From Gammaproteobacteria bacterium (GTDB taxonomy: Bacteria; Pseudomonadota; Gammaproteobacteria; Beggiatoales; Beggiatoaceae), in assembly GCA_003645255.1 (NCBI GenBank), contig QNES01000004.1, positions 1 to 62,641 on the forward strand: DNA of 62,641 nucleotides, read 5' to 3'. The first letter of the stretch is position 1. Each line of letters starts with the position of its first letter. Made by a program: the position numbers and the translations under genes. The notes beneath the pieces were generated by a model, which was not told the DNA's origin, made no database searches, and worked only from the letters and a program-made list of their open reading frames with translations. Shown one piece after another: positions 17,401 through 25,870 of this stretch.

Positions 17401-17671
17401 TCACCCTTGACAAAACGGGTAAAATTTTTGCGGGTAATCGGGTAATGCACATTCGCTAAACCACGAATAGCATTTAGAATATTATCAAAGGTGGTAAATG
17501 TTTGACGTAATACGCGCACATGCTCATCTGTTTGTCTGATTGTTTCATTGATAGCCAGTGTTAATTCCCATTGCTTAACGTAAGAAAAGCTAGTCAAAGA
17601 TAGTCCTAGACCAATAACGGCTACAAAGAGTAACGATAAGTAAGTTTTTTTTTTAAAATTTTATGAGGCAT
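14424..17671 (-). CDS. CHASE-PAS-PAS-GGDEF-EAL cyclic-di-GMP protein; N-terminus displaced by an A10 frameshift
   Basis: The continuous frame runs from a TTG at 17597 for 1057 codons. In order it encodes a CHASE periplasmic sensor domain (about 10-270), a transmembrane helix (WYAWIVLIVGLLFTMGIL, about 290-315), a linker helix, two PAS domains each followed by a PAC segment (ITERK..., about 360-620), GGDEF with an intact GGDEFALL, and EAL with an intact SLEALVRWEHP. Both cyclase and phosphodiesterase motifs look usable. CHASE domains are normally flanked by two membrane helices. The missing first helix (SLLFVAVIGLGLSLTSFSYV) is encoded just upstream, but its only ATG (17669-17671) is out of frame by one base. 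The shift falls at a run of ten A's (17645-17654); eleven would join the frames. Either slippage or a sequencing error would explain it. Confidence 0.9.
17645..17654 (-). other. A10 homopolymer at a frame junction
   Basis: On the minus strand ATG CCT CAT AAA ATT TTA is followed by the A run, and the zero frame meets TAG eight codons later. With one extra A the reading becomes KKKTYLSLLFVAVIGLG and runs into the GGDEF-EAL frame without a break. Tracts of nine or more A's are known sites of RNA-polymerase and replication slippage. Confidence 0.8.
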
Positions 17672-17781
17672 AAAAAATTGATATAAGAATTGTAATTAAT
17701 ATTGTAATTAATATTACAATTTAATAAATGCAATTACTATTAATAATTAAAATTAAAAAAATGTTTTAAAATTTTTCAAAA

Positions 17782-17814
17782 AAATAGTAGTGGTCAACTT
17801 GACCACTACTATTT
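17782..17814. repeat. near-perfect 33-bp palindrome
   Basis: AAATAGTAGTGGTCAA is followed by one C and then its exact complement. It lies between the HD-domain gene and the cyclase gene, both on the minus strand, so in RNA it would form a stable hairpin downstream of the HD gene. The AAATAGT/ACTATTT ends link it to the ATACTAT subtype (56155-56184). Confidence 0.75.
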
Positions 17815-17865
17815 CTTCAAAAATAGTATTTCTTTAAAATCTGTTTATTTTTAATATAAATAACA

Positions 17866-18705
17866 TTATACGTTGTAAAATTCTTTATGTTCTGAAGCAA
17901 AGACATGTGAATATAAATTAGCAATCCATTGTTTACCTTCTTGAGTGACCCTTAAGTAATGCAATGCTTCTTGAATATAACGACTGACAATACCCCAGTA
18001 AAATGAGGGATAATTAGTCCGTAAGTCTAATGGAGAAGAATAACCGAGCTGTTTATTGACACCGGTTTCTTGAAATTCATAATATAATGTTGGTAACTTA
18101 CGAAGATAATGTGGATCAGCCAATTGTCCAATGAGATCAGCCGCACGTACCAAACCAGGATGTGAAGAAGTTGTTTGATGATCATTATCATCAGGCACCG
18201 GAAAACGAGTTAATTCAATATTAGCGGCAATGATCTCAGCATCAACCAGAGGATTACCCCCAAAACGTTCACGGATAAAAAGTTTGCCACGATCAACATG
18301 ATAGGGCGACATAGAAGCATCTGTTGCCCCATCAGGTAAAGTTATCACGTCATTTTTTATGCCGGTTGTATAACGACCTTCACGGTCATCACGACAAATT
18401 CCACGAATATGTCCGATGTCATGACAAAGCAAGGAAATAATAAAATTAAGCCAATCACGATGTGAGACACCCCCTTCACGGATATGTTTACCGCGAAGAA
18501 TTTCTTGTCCAACTAAAGTGACCATAATCGTGTGTTCCATATTATGGTAAAGTGCATCACTATTGGCAAAATGTTCCAAAGCCATGCGTCCTGCCCAGGC
18601 AATTATTTCGCTATTTGAGCTTTCTAATTCCCCATAGTTACGGCGATAAGCAATTTGGAGTTGTTCAACAAAGCCTTCAATAGCTAATTCAGTAGGATTA
18701 AACAT
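17866..18705 (-). CDS. HD-domain metal-dependent phosphohydrolase
   Basis: 279 residues. The HD signature is present: YHNMEHTIMVT at about 53-63, LLCHDIGHIRG at about 92-102 and an acidic residue in the later RAADLIGQLAD helix, giving the H...HD...D metal site. Members of this superfamily hydrolyse nucleotides or cyclic nucleotides; the substrate cannot be told here. It is not an HD-GYP protein (no GYP motif). It sits just upstream of the c-di-GMP protein in the same direction with a 195-bp gap, so co-expression is possible but unproven. Upstream is a long non-coding stretch. Confidence 0.8.
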   Translation of the reverse strand: MFNPTELAIEGFVEQLQIAYRRNYGELESSNSEIIAWAGRMALEHFANSDALYHNMEHTIMVTLVGQEILRGKHIREGGVSHRDWLNFIISLLCHDIGHIRGICRDDREGRYTTGIKNDVITLPDGATDASMSPYHVDRGKLFIRERFGGNPLVDAEIIAANIELTRFPVPDDNDHQTTSSHPGLVRAADLIGQLADPHYLRKLPTLYYEFQETGVNKQLGYSSPLDLRTNYPSFYWGIVSRYIQEALHYLRVTQEGKQWIANLYSHVFASEHKEFYNV

Positions 18706-18932
18706 GTCAAATCACTCAATTTTTTAATGATCTAAATAGTCCAATTGATGTTAAAGTTAGAGTATGCGCTATCATTCTTTTTTTTCACCAATATCAGTTT
18801 ACCCGGTGTTGAACAAAACTTTTTTTACTTTTTTAGGCACCCTTCATATTCCTACAAAAGTCATGAACAGTTTGTGAGCCTTAGAATAAATTTTAAGGCG
18901 AAATTCTGAGGCTGTCAACTTTTGAAAGGTTA

Positions 18933-19266
18933 GTGTTGTTAATAATCACTTATTGATTGACTTTTAATGACTTTACATTGCATTTAAATATATTGACTTG
19001 TACTCAATTTCATGATAGCATGTCGCTGTGATAAAAACTTCGATAAAACGCTTATATTTTGTAACTAATAGCCACAGCCTGAAAATGCACGACTTCGGCA
19101 AGGCATAAGTTCAGTCATTGTTTCATTTCAAATTTTGAGTAAAAGTCACCAAGAATTCTTATGATGACTTGGTAGAGGATGTGCAGTTCATCCATCGTTG
19201 CGTCACACCTAAGTTTATTTAGGTGGACACATCAGCGAAAAACTAAAAAGTCACATTTTTAGTAAC
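18933..19266 (+). repeat. left copy of a 330-360 bp diverged direct repeat; candidate structured RNA
   Basis: This non-coding segment aligns end to end with 20228-20591 on the other side of trxA. The best-conserved core is 19031-19224. Visible foldings are ATGC-CTT-CGGC-AAG-GCAT (19085-19107), CCAAG/CTTGG (19149-19172), GGATG/CATCC (19177-19193) and CACCTAA/TTTAGGTG (19205-19224). The third stem reads GGATA/TATCC in the other copy, a compensatory change. No open frame is conserved. The strand is assumed to follow trxA. Confidence 0.6.
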
Positions 19267-19662
19267 GGTATATTACTTAATTTAGTCACTATATTATAGT
19301 GGCAATCTTCTATCAGTTTCCAGAGTAGTTACTTAATTTATTAATTAATTCTAATAAAAGCTAACAACTTTAAAATATAAAAAAATATTGCCATCAAAAT
19401 GACGATTTTAAAAGTTGACAAACTGTCATTTTTAGGATAACATACAGGGCTGAATATTCATAATTAGAGTTTATTTACCGACATTTTTTTAACCTTATGT
19501 ACTGAGCGTATAAATACGATTTTTTCAAAATTCGATTTATGAACTGCTCAACATTCTAAAAAATAAGTTTATTAGCGCGCTGAGTATAGATTAAATTGTT
19601 ATTTGTTATAATGTTTATATGTTAGGTTTTAAATACAGGGAGTTCATCGGGAATTGACACCT

Positions 19663-19733
19663 ATGGACCAGACGGCTCTGTTTACAATACCATGTCCATG
19701 AGATATTTGTCCATAAATTGGAGAACGGAGTCG
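19663..19733 (+). promoter_or_regulatory. trxA leader with alternative pairings
   Basis: ATGGAC (19663-19668) can pair with either of two GTCCAT copies, at 19694-19699 and 19709-19714, so two mutually exclusive stems are possible. An outer stem, ACGGCTC (19672-19678) with GAGTCGT (19728-19734), allows one G-U pair. This pattern is typical of a conformational switch or attenuator. No known riboswitch consensus was recognised. Confidence 0.45.
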
Positions 19734-19743
19734 TAAATAAATA

Positions 19744-19772
19744 ATATACCCCAATTGATAATTAGGGTATAT
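19744..19772 (+). terminator. hairpin in the trxA leader
   Basis: ATATACCC and GGGTATAT pair around CAATTGATAATTA and are followed by ATTTTATT. It is a weak intrinsic-terminator shape about 120 bp before the trxA start, just after the alternative-pairing segment. Confidence 0.45.
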
Positions 19773-19891
19773 ATTTTATTAGGAGTCCCTTAGGTTAAAT
19801 TTTTGGGTACTCATCAAGTTTTATTGACTTTTATTGATTAAAAACTTATGTGTCATTTCATCATTCACAATACATTCGGAGAACAGTCATT

Positions 19892-20218
19892 ATGAGCGAA
19901 CATATTGTCCATGTCACTGACGACACGTTTACAGACAAAATACTCAAATCGGATATTCCGGTATTAGTTGACTATTGGGCAGAATGGTGTGGCCCCTGTA
20001 AAATGATAACCCCCATCTTGGATGAAATTGCACAAGAATATGTGGGTAAGTTGAAAATGGCTAAATTGAATATTGATGAAAATCCTAACACGCCTCCTAA
20101 ATATGGTATTCGTGGCATTCCCACCTTGATGCTATTTTCTGAGGGTGAGGTCGTAGCGACTAAAGTCGGGGCACTTTCTAAATCACAATTAACAGTATTT
20201 ATAGATAAAAATTTATAA
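19892..20218 (+). CDS. trxA: thioredoxin
   Basis: 108 residues from the ATG at 19892, preceded by CGGAGA as a ribosome-binding site; an in-frame ATG at 19850 would add an unlikely 14-residue leader. The active site is [10 protein letters not shown] and the cis-Pro region is [11 protein letters not shown], so it is a standard cytosolic thioredoxin that reduces protein disulfides using thioredoxin reductase. The trxA-rho order is typical of gammaproteobacteria, but here about 1.2 kb separates the two genes. The gene is framed by the diverged direct repeat. The leader holds alternative hairpins, so post-transcriptional control is plausible. Confidence 0.96.
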   Translation: MSEHIVHVTDDTFTDKILKSDIPVLVDYWAEWCGPCKMITPILDEIAQEYVGKLKMAKLNIDENPNTPPKYGIRGIPTLMLFSEGEVVATKVGALSKSQLTVFIDKNL

Positions 20219-20227
20219 TACTATTTT

Positions 20228-20591
20228 GTGTTGTTAATAATTACTTATTGATTTACTTTTAATTACTTTATATTGCATTTAAATCTATTGAATTGTACTA
20301 AATTTCATGATAGCATATCGCTCATTATGTGATAAAAACTTAGATTAAATGCTTATCTTTTGTAACTAATAGCCACAGCATGTAAATGCACTACTTCGGC
20401 AAGGCATAAGTTAAGTCTAAGTTTAATTTAAAATTTTGAGTAAAAGTCGCCAAGAATTCATTTGATGACTTGGTATCGGATAAGCAGTTTATCCATCATT
20501 GCGCTACACCTAAGTTTTTTAAAATTAGATGGGCATATCAATGAAATCACAAAAAGTCACTTTTTTCATAAAAAGTCACTTCTTTTGTAAC
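20228..20591 (+). repeat. right copy of the diverged direct repeat; candidate structured RNA
   Basis: Matches 18933-19266 along its whole length, with scattered substitutions and small insertions. It begins 10 bp after the trxA stop. It keeps the ATGC-CTT-CGGC-AAG-GCAT fold, CCAAG/CTTGG, GGATAA/TTATCC (compensated relative to the left copy) and a CACCTAA/TTAGATG stem with one mismatch. Divergence with retained pairing argues against a recent duplication artefact. Confidence 0.6.
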
Positions 20592-20979
20592 TGTTCATCA
20601 AACATTTTACCCAAAATCCCCCTGTTTCTTTTTTATTCATATTCAATAAGTTAGATTTATTTGGGTATATCACATTGATGCTTGAGATTGAAACTTAAGC
20701 GTTTGTAATGAAAATTCATTTTTAGGGGTTCGCCCAGATTTTCCTTTGAATATCTGATAACCAATATGTTATTTTATCTAAAGTGCATGATATAGCCCTT
20801 TTAATTGGTAGAGCTTATCATTTTTTCAAATAGCCATTATAATAAGTTCACAATCCGTTTTTAATTTTATATAATTACTAATCTTAATTTTAGATTTCAC
20901 TGTAAAAAACGGGCTTCCAATACGTCACTACAATGCCATTAAGTTTTACCAGGCGTTCGCGCTTTTATCACCCCTACAG

Positions 20980-21008
20980 CCCCTAAATACGCTGTCTAGG
21001 GGTTTTTT
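20980..21008 (+). terminator. intrinsic terminator or attenuator in the rho leader
   Basis: CCCCTA and TAGGGG stems are followed by TTTTTT. An overlapping stem, ACAGC (20976-20980) with GCTGT (20991-20995), competes with it or makes a pseudoknot, which is the kind of arrangement seen in attenuators. Confidence 0.65.
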
Positions 21009-21176
21009 AAGTTGCTCCCATTTTTATTTCCTGACAAAAAATATTCATTTAAAAACCAATCATTTATGAATTGTGTTGAAATGAACAATTTACAATTACA
21101 CAGTGAAACAATTTTCATTACCCCAGGGCAAACCTTTCATCGTTATACATAAATCAAAATGGTAGGTATTGTAGGC

Positions 21177-21210
21177 AGCAGCGCGTATCCACAAGCGGTG
21201 CTGAAAGCTT
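21177..21210 (+). promoter_or_regulatory. GC-rich hairpin in the rho leader
   Basis: CAGCA-G-CGC and GCG-G-TGCTG pair around GTATCCACAA with a single G-G mismatch. It lies inside a longer AGGTAT/ATACCT pairing, giving a two-level stem upstream of the second terminator-like hairpin. Confidence 0.5.
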
Positions 21211-21286
21211 TATTTACTACAAAATCTCTTTATATTTCAAATACTTAAGGAACATACCTGAAATAACAAGGCTATCCGAAAGTCTT

Positions 21287-21323
21287 GCCCCTACATCAAT
21301 TGAGATATCGTAGGGGCTTTTTT
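21287..21323 (+). terminator. terminator-like hairpin just before rho
   Basis: GCCCCTAC and GTAGGGGC pair around a loop of about 15 bases and are followed by TTTTTT. It would stop transcripts before rho unless read through. Its arms also match the dispersed GTAGGGGC repeat family. Confidence 0.7.
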
Positions 21324-21398
21324 AGTGTATTCCCCCTTCTATTGTGAAATCTTTTATCTGAAAAAAACTATATATCTGTTGAAATTTACGTCTAAATT

Positions 21399-22655
21399 AT
21401 GAATTTAACCGAACTCAAAAAACAAACTGCGAGTGATCTCATTCAAATCGCTCAAGAACTCAATTTGGAAGGAACCGCACGTTCACGTAAACAGGATGTC
21501 ATTTTTGCCTTACTCAAAGCACATGCCAAAAAGGGTGAAGATATTTTTGGTGATGGTGTTTTAGAAATTTTACAGGATGGCTTTGGTTTTTTACGTTCTG
21601 CGGATAGTTCTTACCTTGCTGGACCTGACGATATTTATGTATCTCCCAGTCAAATTCGCCGTTTTAGTCTGCGCACAGGTGATACCGTCGCAGGTAAAAT
21701 TCGTCCCCCCAAGGAAGGTGAACGTTATTTTGCCCTTTTGAAAGTCAGTGAAATTAACTTTGAAGCGCCAGAACAGGCAAGAAATAAGGTTTTATTTGAA
21801 AATTTGACTCCTTTATTTGCCAATAGCCAACTGTCACTAGAAATGGGTAATGGCAGTACGGAGGACTTAACACCACGTATTATTGATTTAGTTGCCCCGA
21901 TAGGTAAGGGGCAACGTGGTTTAATTGTCTCTCCGCCCAAATCGGGTAAAACCATGATGTTACAAAATATTGCCCAATCTATTGAAGTTAATTATCCGGA
22001 ATGTTATTTAATTGTTTTGCTCATTGATGAGCGTCCGGAAGAAGTCACGGAAATGATGCGCTCGGTGCGGGGAGAGGTTATTTCAAGTACCTTTGATGAA
22101 CCGGCGAGTCGCCATGTTCAAGTGACAGAGATGGTGATGGAAAAAGCCAAACGTTTGGTGGAGCATAAACTTGATGTAATTGTTTTACTTGATTCAATTA
22201 CTCGTTTAGCACGGGCTTATAATACCGTTGTACCTACTTCAGGTAAAGTGCTCACTGGGGGAGTTGATGCTAATGCTTTGCAGCGTCCTAAGCGATTTTT
22301 CGGTGCTGCCCGCAATGCTGAGGAGGGAGGTAGCTTGACCATTATTGCTACCGCTCTTATTGATACAGGATCACGCATGGATGATGTGATCTATGAGGAA
22401 TTTAAGGGAACAGGTAATAATGAACTTCACCTTGATCGCAAGATTGCTGAAAAACGTATTTATCCCGCCATCAATATCAATCGCTCTGGTACCCGCCGAG
22501 AAGAATTACTTATCCCCGATGAAGAATTAAAAAAGATTTGGATTTTGCGCAAAATTCTTCACCCAATGGACGAAATTGCCGCAATGGAATTTTTGTTAGA
22601 TCGTCTCCTGGTGACTAAAACCAATAGTCAATTTTTTGAATCTATGAAGCGGTGA
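21399..22655 (+). CDS. rho: transcription termination factor Rho
   Basis: 418 residues, close to the E. coli length of 419. The N-terminal helix bundle begins [20 protein letters not shown]; the RNA-binding cold-shock-like domain contains GFGFLRS; Walker A is SPPKSGKT (about 178-185). [13 protein letters not shown] and [14 protein letters not shown] cover the catalytic and Walker B segments, and the Q/R-loop regions are intact. It is a hexameric RNA-DNA helicase that ends transcription. The leader contains two terminator-like hairpins. Confidence 0.98.
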   Translation: MNLTELKKQTASDLIQIAQELNLEGTARSRKQDVIFALLKAHAKKGEDIFGDGVLEILQDGFGFLRSADSSYLAGPDDIYVSPSQIRRFSLRTGDTVAGKIRPPKEGERYFALLKVSEINFEAPEQARNKVLFENLTPLFANSQLSLEMGNGSTEDLTPRIIDLVAPIGKGQRGLIVSPPKSGKTMMLQNIAQSIEVNYPECYLIVLLIDERPEEVTEMMRSVRGEVISSTFDEPASRHVQVTEMVMEKAKRLVEHKLDVIVLLDSITRLARAYNTVVPTSGKVLTGGVDANALQRPKRFFGAARNAEEGGSLTIIATALIDTGSRMDDVIYEEFKGTGNNELHLDRKIAEKRIYPAININRSGTRREELLIPDEELKKIWILRKILHPMDEIAAMEFLLDRLLVTKTNSQFFESMKR

Positions 22656-22690
22656 ATTCGGTTATCAGTTGAGTTCATATTGAACTGATT

Positions 22691-23569
22691 ATGGCTATAG
22701 AAAATATTGTTTCAGTTATTATTGTTAATTTTAACAGCGGGGAGCTTCTTAGCCAATCCGTGTGTTCTGTATTGGCTTCTCGTATTGCGGTAAGCATTCA
22801 GGTTGTCGATAATGCATCGACTGATGACAGTTTGTTGCGGCTACAGCAAGCTATTAATCATGATAAACGGGTGCAAATTATCAAAAACACTGATAATCTT
22901 GGATTTGCCCAGGCGGCTAATTTAGCATTGCCTTATAGCACGGGTAAATATATGCTCTTTCTTAATCCTGATTGTTTGATTCGTCCCGATACATTGGCAC
23001 ACTTTGTGAAAATCATGGACGAAAATCCACAAGCGGGGATGGCAGGGGGCTTAGTACAAAATCTTGATGGTTCAGAACAAGCAGGTTGTCGGCGCAGTGT
23101 ACCTACCCCGTGGCGGACCATTGTGCGCGTATTTCATCTTGATAAACTTTTTCCCCATTCAAAACGCTTCAAAAACTTCGTGCTTCACAATCAACCATTA
23201 CCTACTGAACCGATAGAAATTGAAGGGATTTCAGGTGCTTGCATGTTTGTACGGCGGACAGCTTTGGAAGTTGTGGGACCCATGGATGAAGCCTATTTTT
23301 TACATTGCGAGGACCTTGACTGGTTTATGCGTTTTCAGGCGAAAAATTTGAGCATTTTGTTTATTCCAGAGATTGAAATTGTCCATGTTAAGGGGGGATG
23401 TAGCCACGGACAGCCCTTGCGTGTTTTATGGTATAAACATCGAGGAATGGTTCGATTTTATCGCAAATTTTTTCGCAAGCAATATCCGTTACCACTTTTT
23501 TGGGCTGTCATATTGGCAGTGTGGGTACGTTTCATTATCCTTGCTATAGGAATAGTGTTTAATGGGTAA
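22691..23569 (+). CDS. family 2 glycosyltransferase (rhamnosyltransferase-like)
   Basis: 292 residues. A GT-A fold starts VSVIIVNFNSGELL, with QVVDNASTDDSL, the NLGFAQAANLAL block and the DXD-like FLNPDC. The middle GISGACMFVRR and the HCEDLDWFMRFQ motif match WbbL/RfbF-type rhamnosyl- and related transferases. A basic C-terminus with a hydrophobic end (about 265-290) suggests membrane association. It probably adds a sugar in cell-surface polysaccharide synthesis. It begins 35 bp after rho, across a small AGTTCA/TGAACT hairpin. No other polysaccharide genes are adjacent except glf far away at 56 kb. Confidence 0.87.
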   Translation: MAIENIVSVIIVNFNSGELLSQSVCSVLASRIAVSIQVVDNASTDDSLLRLQQAINHDKRVQIIKNTDNLGFAQAANLALPYSTGKYMLFLNPDCLIRPDTLAHFVKIMDENPQAGMAGGLVQNLDGSEQAGCRRSVPTPWRTIVRVFHLDKLFPHSKRFKNFVLHNQPLPTEPIEIEGISGACMFVRRTALEVVGPMDEAYFLHCEDLDWFMRFQAKNLSILFIPEIEIVHVKGGCSHGQPLRVLWYKHRGMVRFYRKFFRKQYPLPLFWAVILAVWVRFIILAIGIVFNG

Positions 23570-23681
23570 TTCGTGAATCAAATTTCAAAACAAAAAGTCC
23601 AGTTCTTAGCCGTGCGAAGTATATTTGGGGGGCATTCTTTAGTGTCTGCCCTTCGGCAAGAACTTGAAACAAGTTTACAAA

Positions 23682-24287
23682 CTATGCAATTAATTCATCG
23701 ATCTGCTTAAAAACAAAGTTTAATGCAGCAAACAGCATTGATAAATCATCTATTGTAAAACTTCTGAGATTTTTTGTGAAAATTTTATGGTTCAACAAAC
23801 CAAATTCCCATGTTTTACCATCAGTGACAATTCCATAAACAGGCAAATCGACATTATCATTCAATTTTTGAGAAGCAACCAATTCAGCTAAACATTGCCC
23901 CCAGCCTTGTTCAAAATCATTCTTTTTGGCTTCTACCACCGCTAAAACAGGATAGTCAAGGAGTAATTTGCCATATTCTGATTTTCTTGAAACAAGATAA
24001 TCCGGTATTCCAGTTAATTCAGTATCATAAGAAAGTGATTTTTGCACCCAGATGGCAAATTTTGTTGAATAACTTTTATAAACTTCTCTCAATATCGGAA
24101 AAATGATAATTTCACATCTCGCTGCTTCTGAGGAAAAAATATCCATATTTTTCACATTAAAATCAAATTCTTGCTGAAAAATATTTGAAACAATAAAGTT
24201 ATCGATTGTGATGAAATGACTTTCCCGATATTTTATATCATATTTTCGTTGAACTTGAGGTATATTTTTAAAATCACTAAATGGCAT
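23682..24287 (-). CDS. PD-(D/E)XK nuclease-like protein, intact copy
   Basis: 201 residues. A TGIPDYLVS followed by LAVVEAKKNDFEQGWGQCLAEL pattern gives the Asp...Glu-x-Lys motif of the PD-(D/E)XK fold, as in type I restriction HsdR N-termini and many small uncharacterised proteins. SSEAARCEIIIFPILREVY matches the E-containing helix before it. VYGIVTDGKTWEFGLL is the usual following strand. No methyltransferase or specificity subunit is near, so restriction activity is not implied. A broken relative lies on the other strand at 25169-25787. Confidence 0.65.
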   Translation of the reverse strand: MPFSDFKNIPQVQRKYDIKYRESHFITIDNFIVSNIFQQEFDFNVKNMDIFSSEAARCEIIIFPILREVYKSYSTKFAIWVQKSLSYDTELTGIPDYLVSRKSEYGKLLLDYPVLAVVEAKKNDFEQGWGQCLAELVASQKLNDNVDLPVYGIVTDGKTWEFGLLNHKIFTKNLRSFTIDDLSMLFAALNFVFKQIDELIA

Positions 24288-24378
24288 AATTTAAGCTTTT
24301 ATATTTGATGTTCCAGTTTAGAGTCAAAAAGCTTCAAGAAATTTTTCCAAAATTCGGATTTCTAATTGTATCAAAACA

Positions 24379-24454
24379 TTTTTTGCCGCGCAAAAAAATC
24401 TCACCTGACTTACTTGGCTGTGCCTGTAGGGGCAGTCCCTTGTGGTTGCCCCTA
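24379..24454. repeat. two adjoining small inverted repeats
   Basis: TTTTTTGCCGCGCAAAAAAATCT (24379-24401) repeats the centre seen at 1060-1096. It is followed by GTAGGGGCA...TGCCCCTATT (24426-24454) of the GTAGGGGC family. The order of the two elements is the same as at 1060-1222, suggesting a composite unit. Confidence 0.6.
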
Positions 24455-24466
24455 TTAAAAACGGCA

Positions 24467-24895
24467 TTATTCTTCAGAAGCCGAGGTAAAACAATTTTTA
24501 TCAATGTAATATCGTATTTTTTCCCGTTCTTGTAGGCGCTGTTCTTCAGTCAAGATGATAAATTTTTCAGGGTTTTTGGGATCAGATTTACTCACTTGAT
24601 TTTTGGAATTGAGTACCGCCAAGTTTTGACGAACTATTTTGCATTTTTCGACTAATGAAGTAGCAGCTTGATCAGAAGGTGCCGTTTCTTCTTCTTCTAC
24701 CTGGCTTTCATTCAGCACCGCTTCAGGTGTGTCAGATTGAGCAGACTTAAATTTAATTTCTTCCTGACACGCGGGTGAGGGCGTTTGTGTGTATTGGATA
24801 TTGCCTTGTTCATCATGGCAGCGATAGATTTTGCCGGCATACGCATTGATGACAAATCCACTGAATAATATGAGTAAAAATAGTTGTTTTATCAT
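24467..24895 (-). CDS. DUF4124 domain secreted protein
   Basis: 142 residues. The signal peptide is about 1-20 (KQLFLLILFSGFVINAYAG). GKIYRCHDEQGNIQYTQTPS is the DUF4124 signature, a short beta domain common in gammaproteobacterial periplasmic proteins. A charged, Glu-rich linker follows, then a helical C-terminus with LTEEQRLQEREKIRYYIDKNC. Two cysteines (C26-type and C43-type) in the N-terminal domain may pair. Function is unknown. It lies between the two PD-(D/E)XK-like genes. Confidence 0.82.
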   Translation of the reverse strand: MIKQLFLLILFSGFVINAYAGKIYRCHDEQGNIQYTQTPSPACQEEIKFKSAQSDTPEAVLNESQVEEEETAPSDQAATSLVEKCKIVRQNLAVLNSKNQVSKSDPKNPEKFIILTEEQRLQEREKIRYYIDKNCFTSASEE

Positions 24896-24927
24896 ATAAG
24901 TTATCAGTTATCAGTTAAGTTCAAAAT

Positions 24928-24956
24928 AAATCCGATTTTTATTACATTGGATTTCT
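24928..24956. repeat. degenerate palindromic repeat, ATCCGAT subtype
   Basis: AAATCCGATTTTT is intact, but the right arm reads CATTGGATTTCTA, breaking part of the stem. It is a decayed copy upstream of the DUF4124 gene, next to a TTATCAG direct repeat (24901-24917). Confidence 0.5.
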
Positions 24957-25168
24957 ATACCAATACCTTCGCCAATTTAAAATGCTAGCCATTTTCCAAA
25001 AAATACGGATTTTTATTTTTAGTAAAATCAATAAGTTACAAATTGACGGCTGCTTGATATTAACGATTTTTACATTAGACGAAGGTATTGTATACTGTTA
25101 AAATATAATCTTTGAAAGATTTGATAGAAGTGCTGTTATTGTAACATACCATTATTAAATGAGTAAAC

Positions 25169-25787
25169 ATGGGAACCATTTTTAAAAAAGATAAGAAATA
25201 TACCTTTTCTGATTATTTTGATCTCAATAATCCGACTAAAGAAATTATTGAAAAGTTTGAATATCAATATCGTTTTGAAGAGTTGAAGTTGCCAAAGTCT
25301 TCAGAGATTGTTGGAAATCTCGACAAACTAAAAGAGACTTATATCAAAAAGTTGCCCTTGATTTCTTTAAATTCAGAAATGGCAAGAAGAGAGTTTTATA
25401 TTTATCCATTATTGTTAGAACTTCTTGAATATATTCCCGCAAAAATTAATGTTGAGTATCCTTTGGATGCGGGTGAAAATTTAAGGGGTAATTATTGATT
25501 ACTTGATTAAATTCACCAGTAACGTTATCATTCTTGAAGCTAAAAATGGAGATTTAGAACGAGGTTTTAATCAATTGGCAGTTGAACTGATTGCATTGGA
25601 TAAATATATTGAAAGTGATCAAGAGTTACTGTATGGGGCAATCACTTTAGGTGATGTTTGGCGATTCGGCGTATTGGATCGGTCAAATAAGCTATTAAAA
25701 AAGGATATGGAAGCTTATACTTTGTTATCTGATTTAAAAGAGATTGTTTTAATACTAATAGGCATGTTAGAACTAAAAGCTAATTAG
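25169..25787 (+). pseudogene. PD-(D/E)XK nuclease-like protein, frameshifted copy
   Basis: Two frames make one gene of about 206 codons. The first (25169-25498) ends LRGNY-stop; one base later the second reads IDYLIKFTSNVIILEAKNGD to a TAA at 25785-25787. Removing the single extra T at about 25496 restores the GNYDYLI...IILEAKNGDLERG motif, with the same Asp...Glu-x-Lys layout as the intact paralogue at 23682. NSEMARREFYIYPLLLELLE matches the paralogue's SSEAARCEIIIFPILREVY. It could be a true inactivation or a sequencing error in an A/T-rich stretch. Confidence 0.7.
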
Positions 25788-25803
25788 TCTCTATCCGGAT
25801 TAA

Positions 25804-25834
25804 GAAATCCCATTTTTCAAAAAATCGGATTTCT
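25804..25834. repeat. palindromic repeat, ATCCGAT subtype
   Basis: GAAATCCCATTTTTC and AAAAAATCGGATTTCT lie between the PD-(D/E)XK remnant and ispA. One C for G substitution leaves a single mismatch in the stem. Confidence 0.6.
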
Positions 25835-25870
25835 ATTGAAAAAAATTTAATTCAAAATTGTTATAACATA

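Larger units (their letters stand above)
20592..21398 (+). promoter_or_regulatory. long rho leader region
   Basis: About 800 bp without a gene before rho. It contains a hairpin with T-run (20980-21008), a strong GC stem (21177-21210), an outer AGGTAT/ATACCT pairing (21163-21168 with 21253-21258) and a second hairpin with T-run (21287-21323) 76 bp before the start codon. Rho genes are often autoregulated in their leaders, and the layout suggests attenuation. Confidence 0.5.

Noticed and set aside
20806-20872. tRNA-like stretch (TTGGTAGAGC followed by GTTCACAATCC)
   Set aside because: The D-loop-like and T-loop-like words have plausible spacing, but the anticodon stem and acceptor stem do not pair.
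21120-21215. GGGCAAACC word suggesting a c-di-GMP-I riboswitch before rho
   Set aside because: The GGACGCAAAGCC block and tetraloop receptor arrangement that define that class are absent.
23573-23710. 45-codon GTG frame after the glycosyltransferase gene
   Set aside because: It overlaps the end of the PD-(D/E)XK gene on the other strand, runs through a decayed GGGGCA repeat and resembles nothing.
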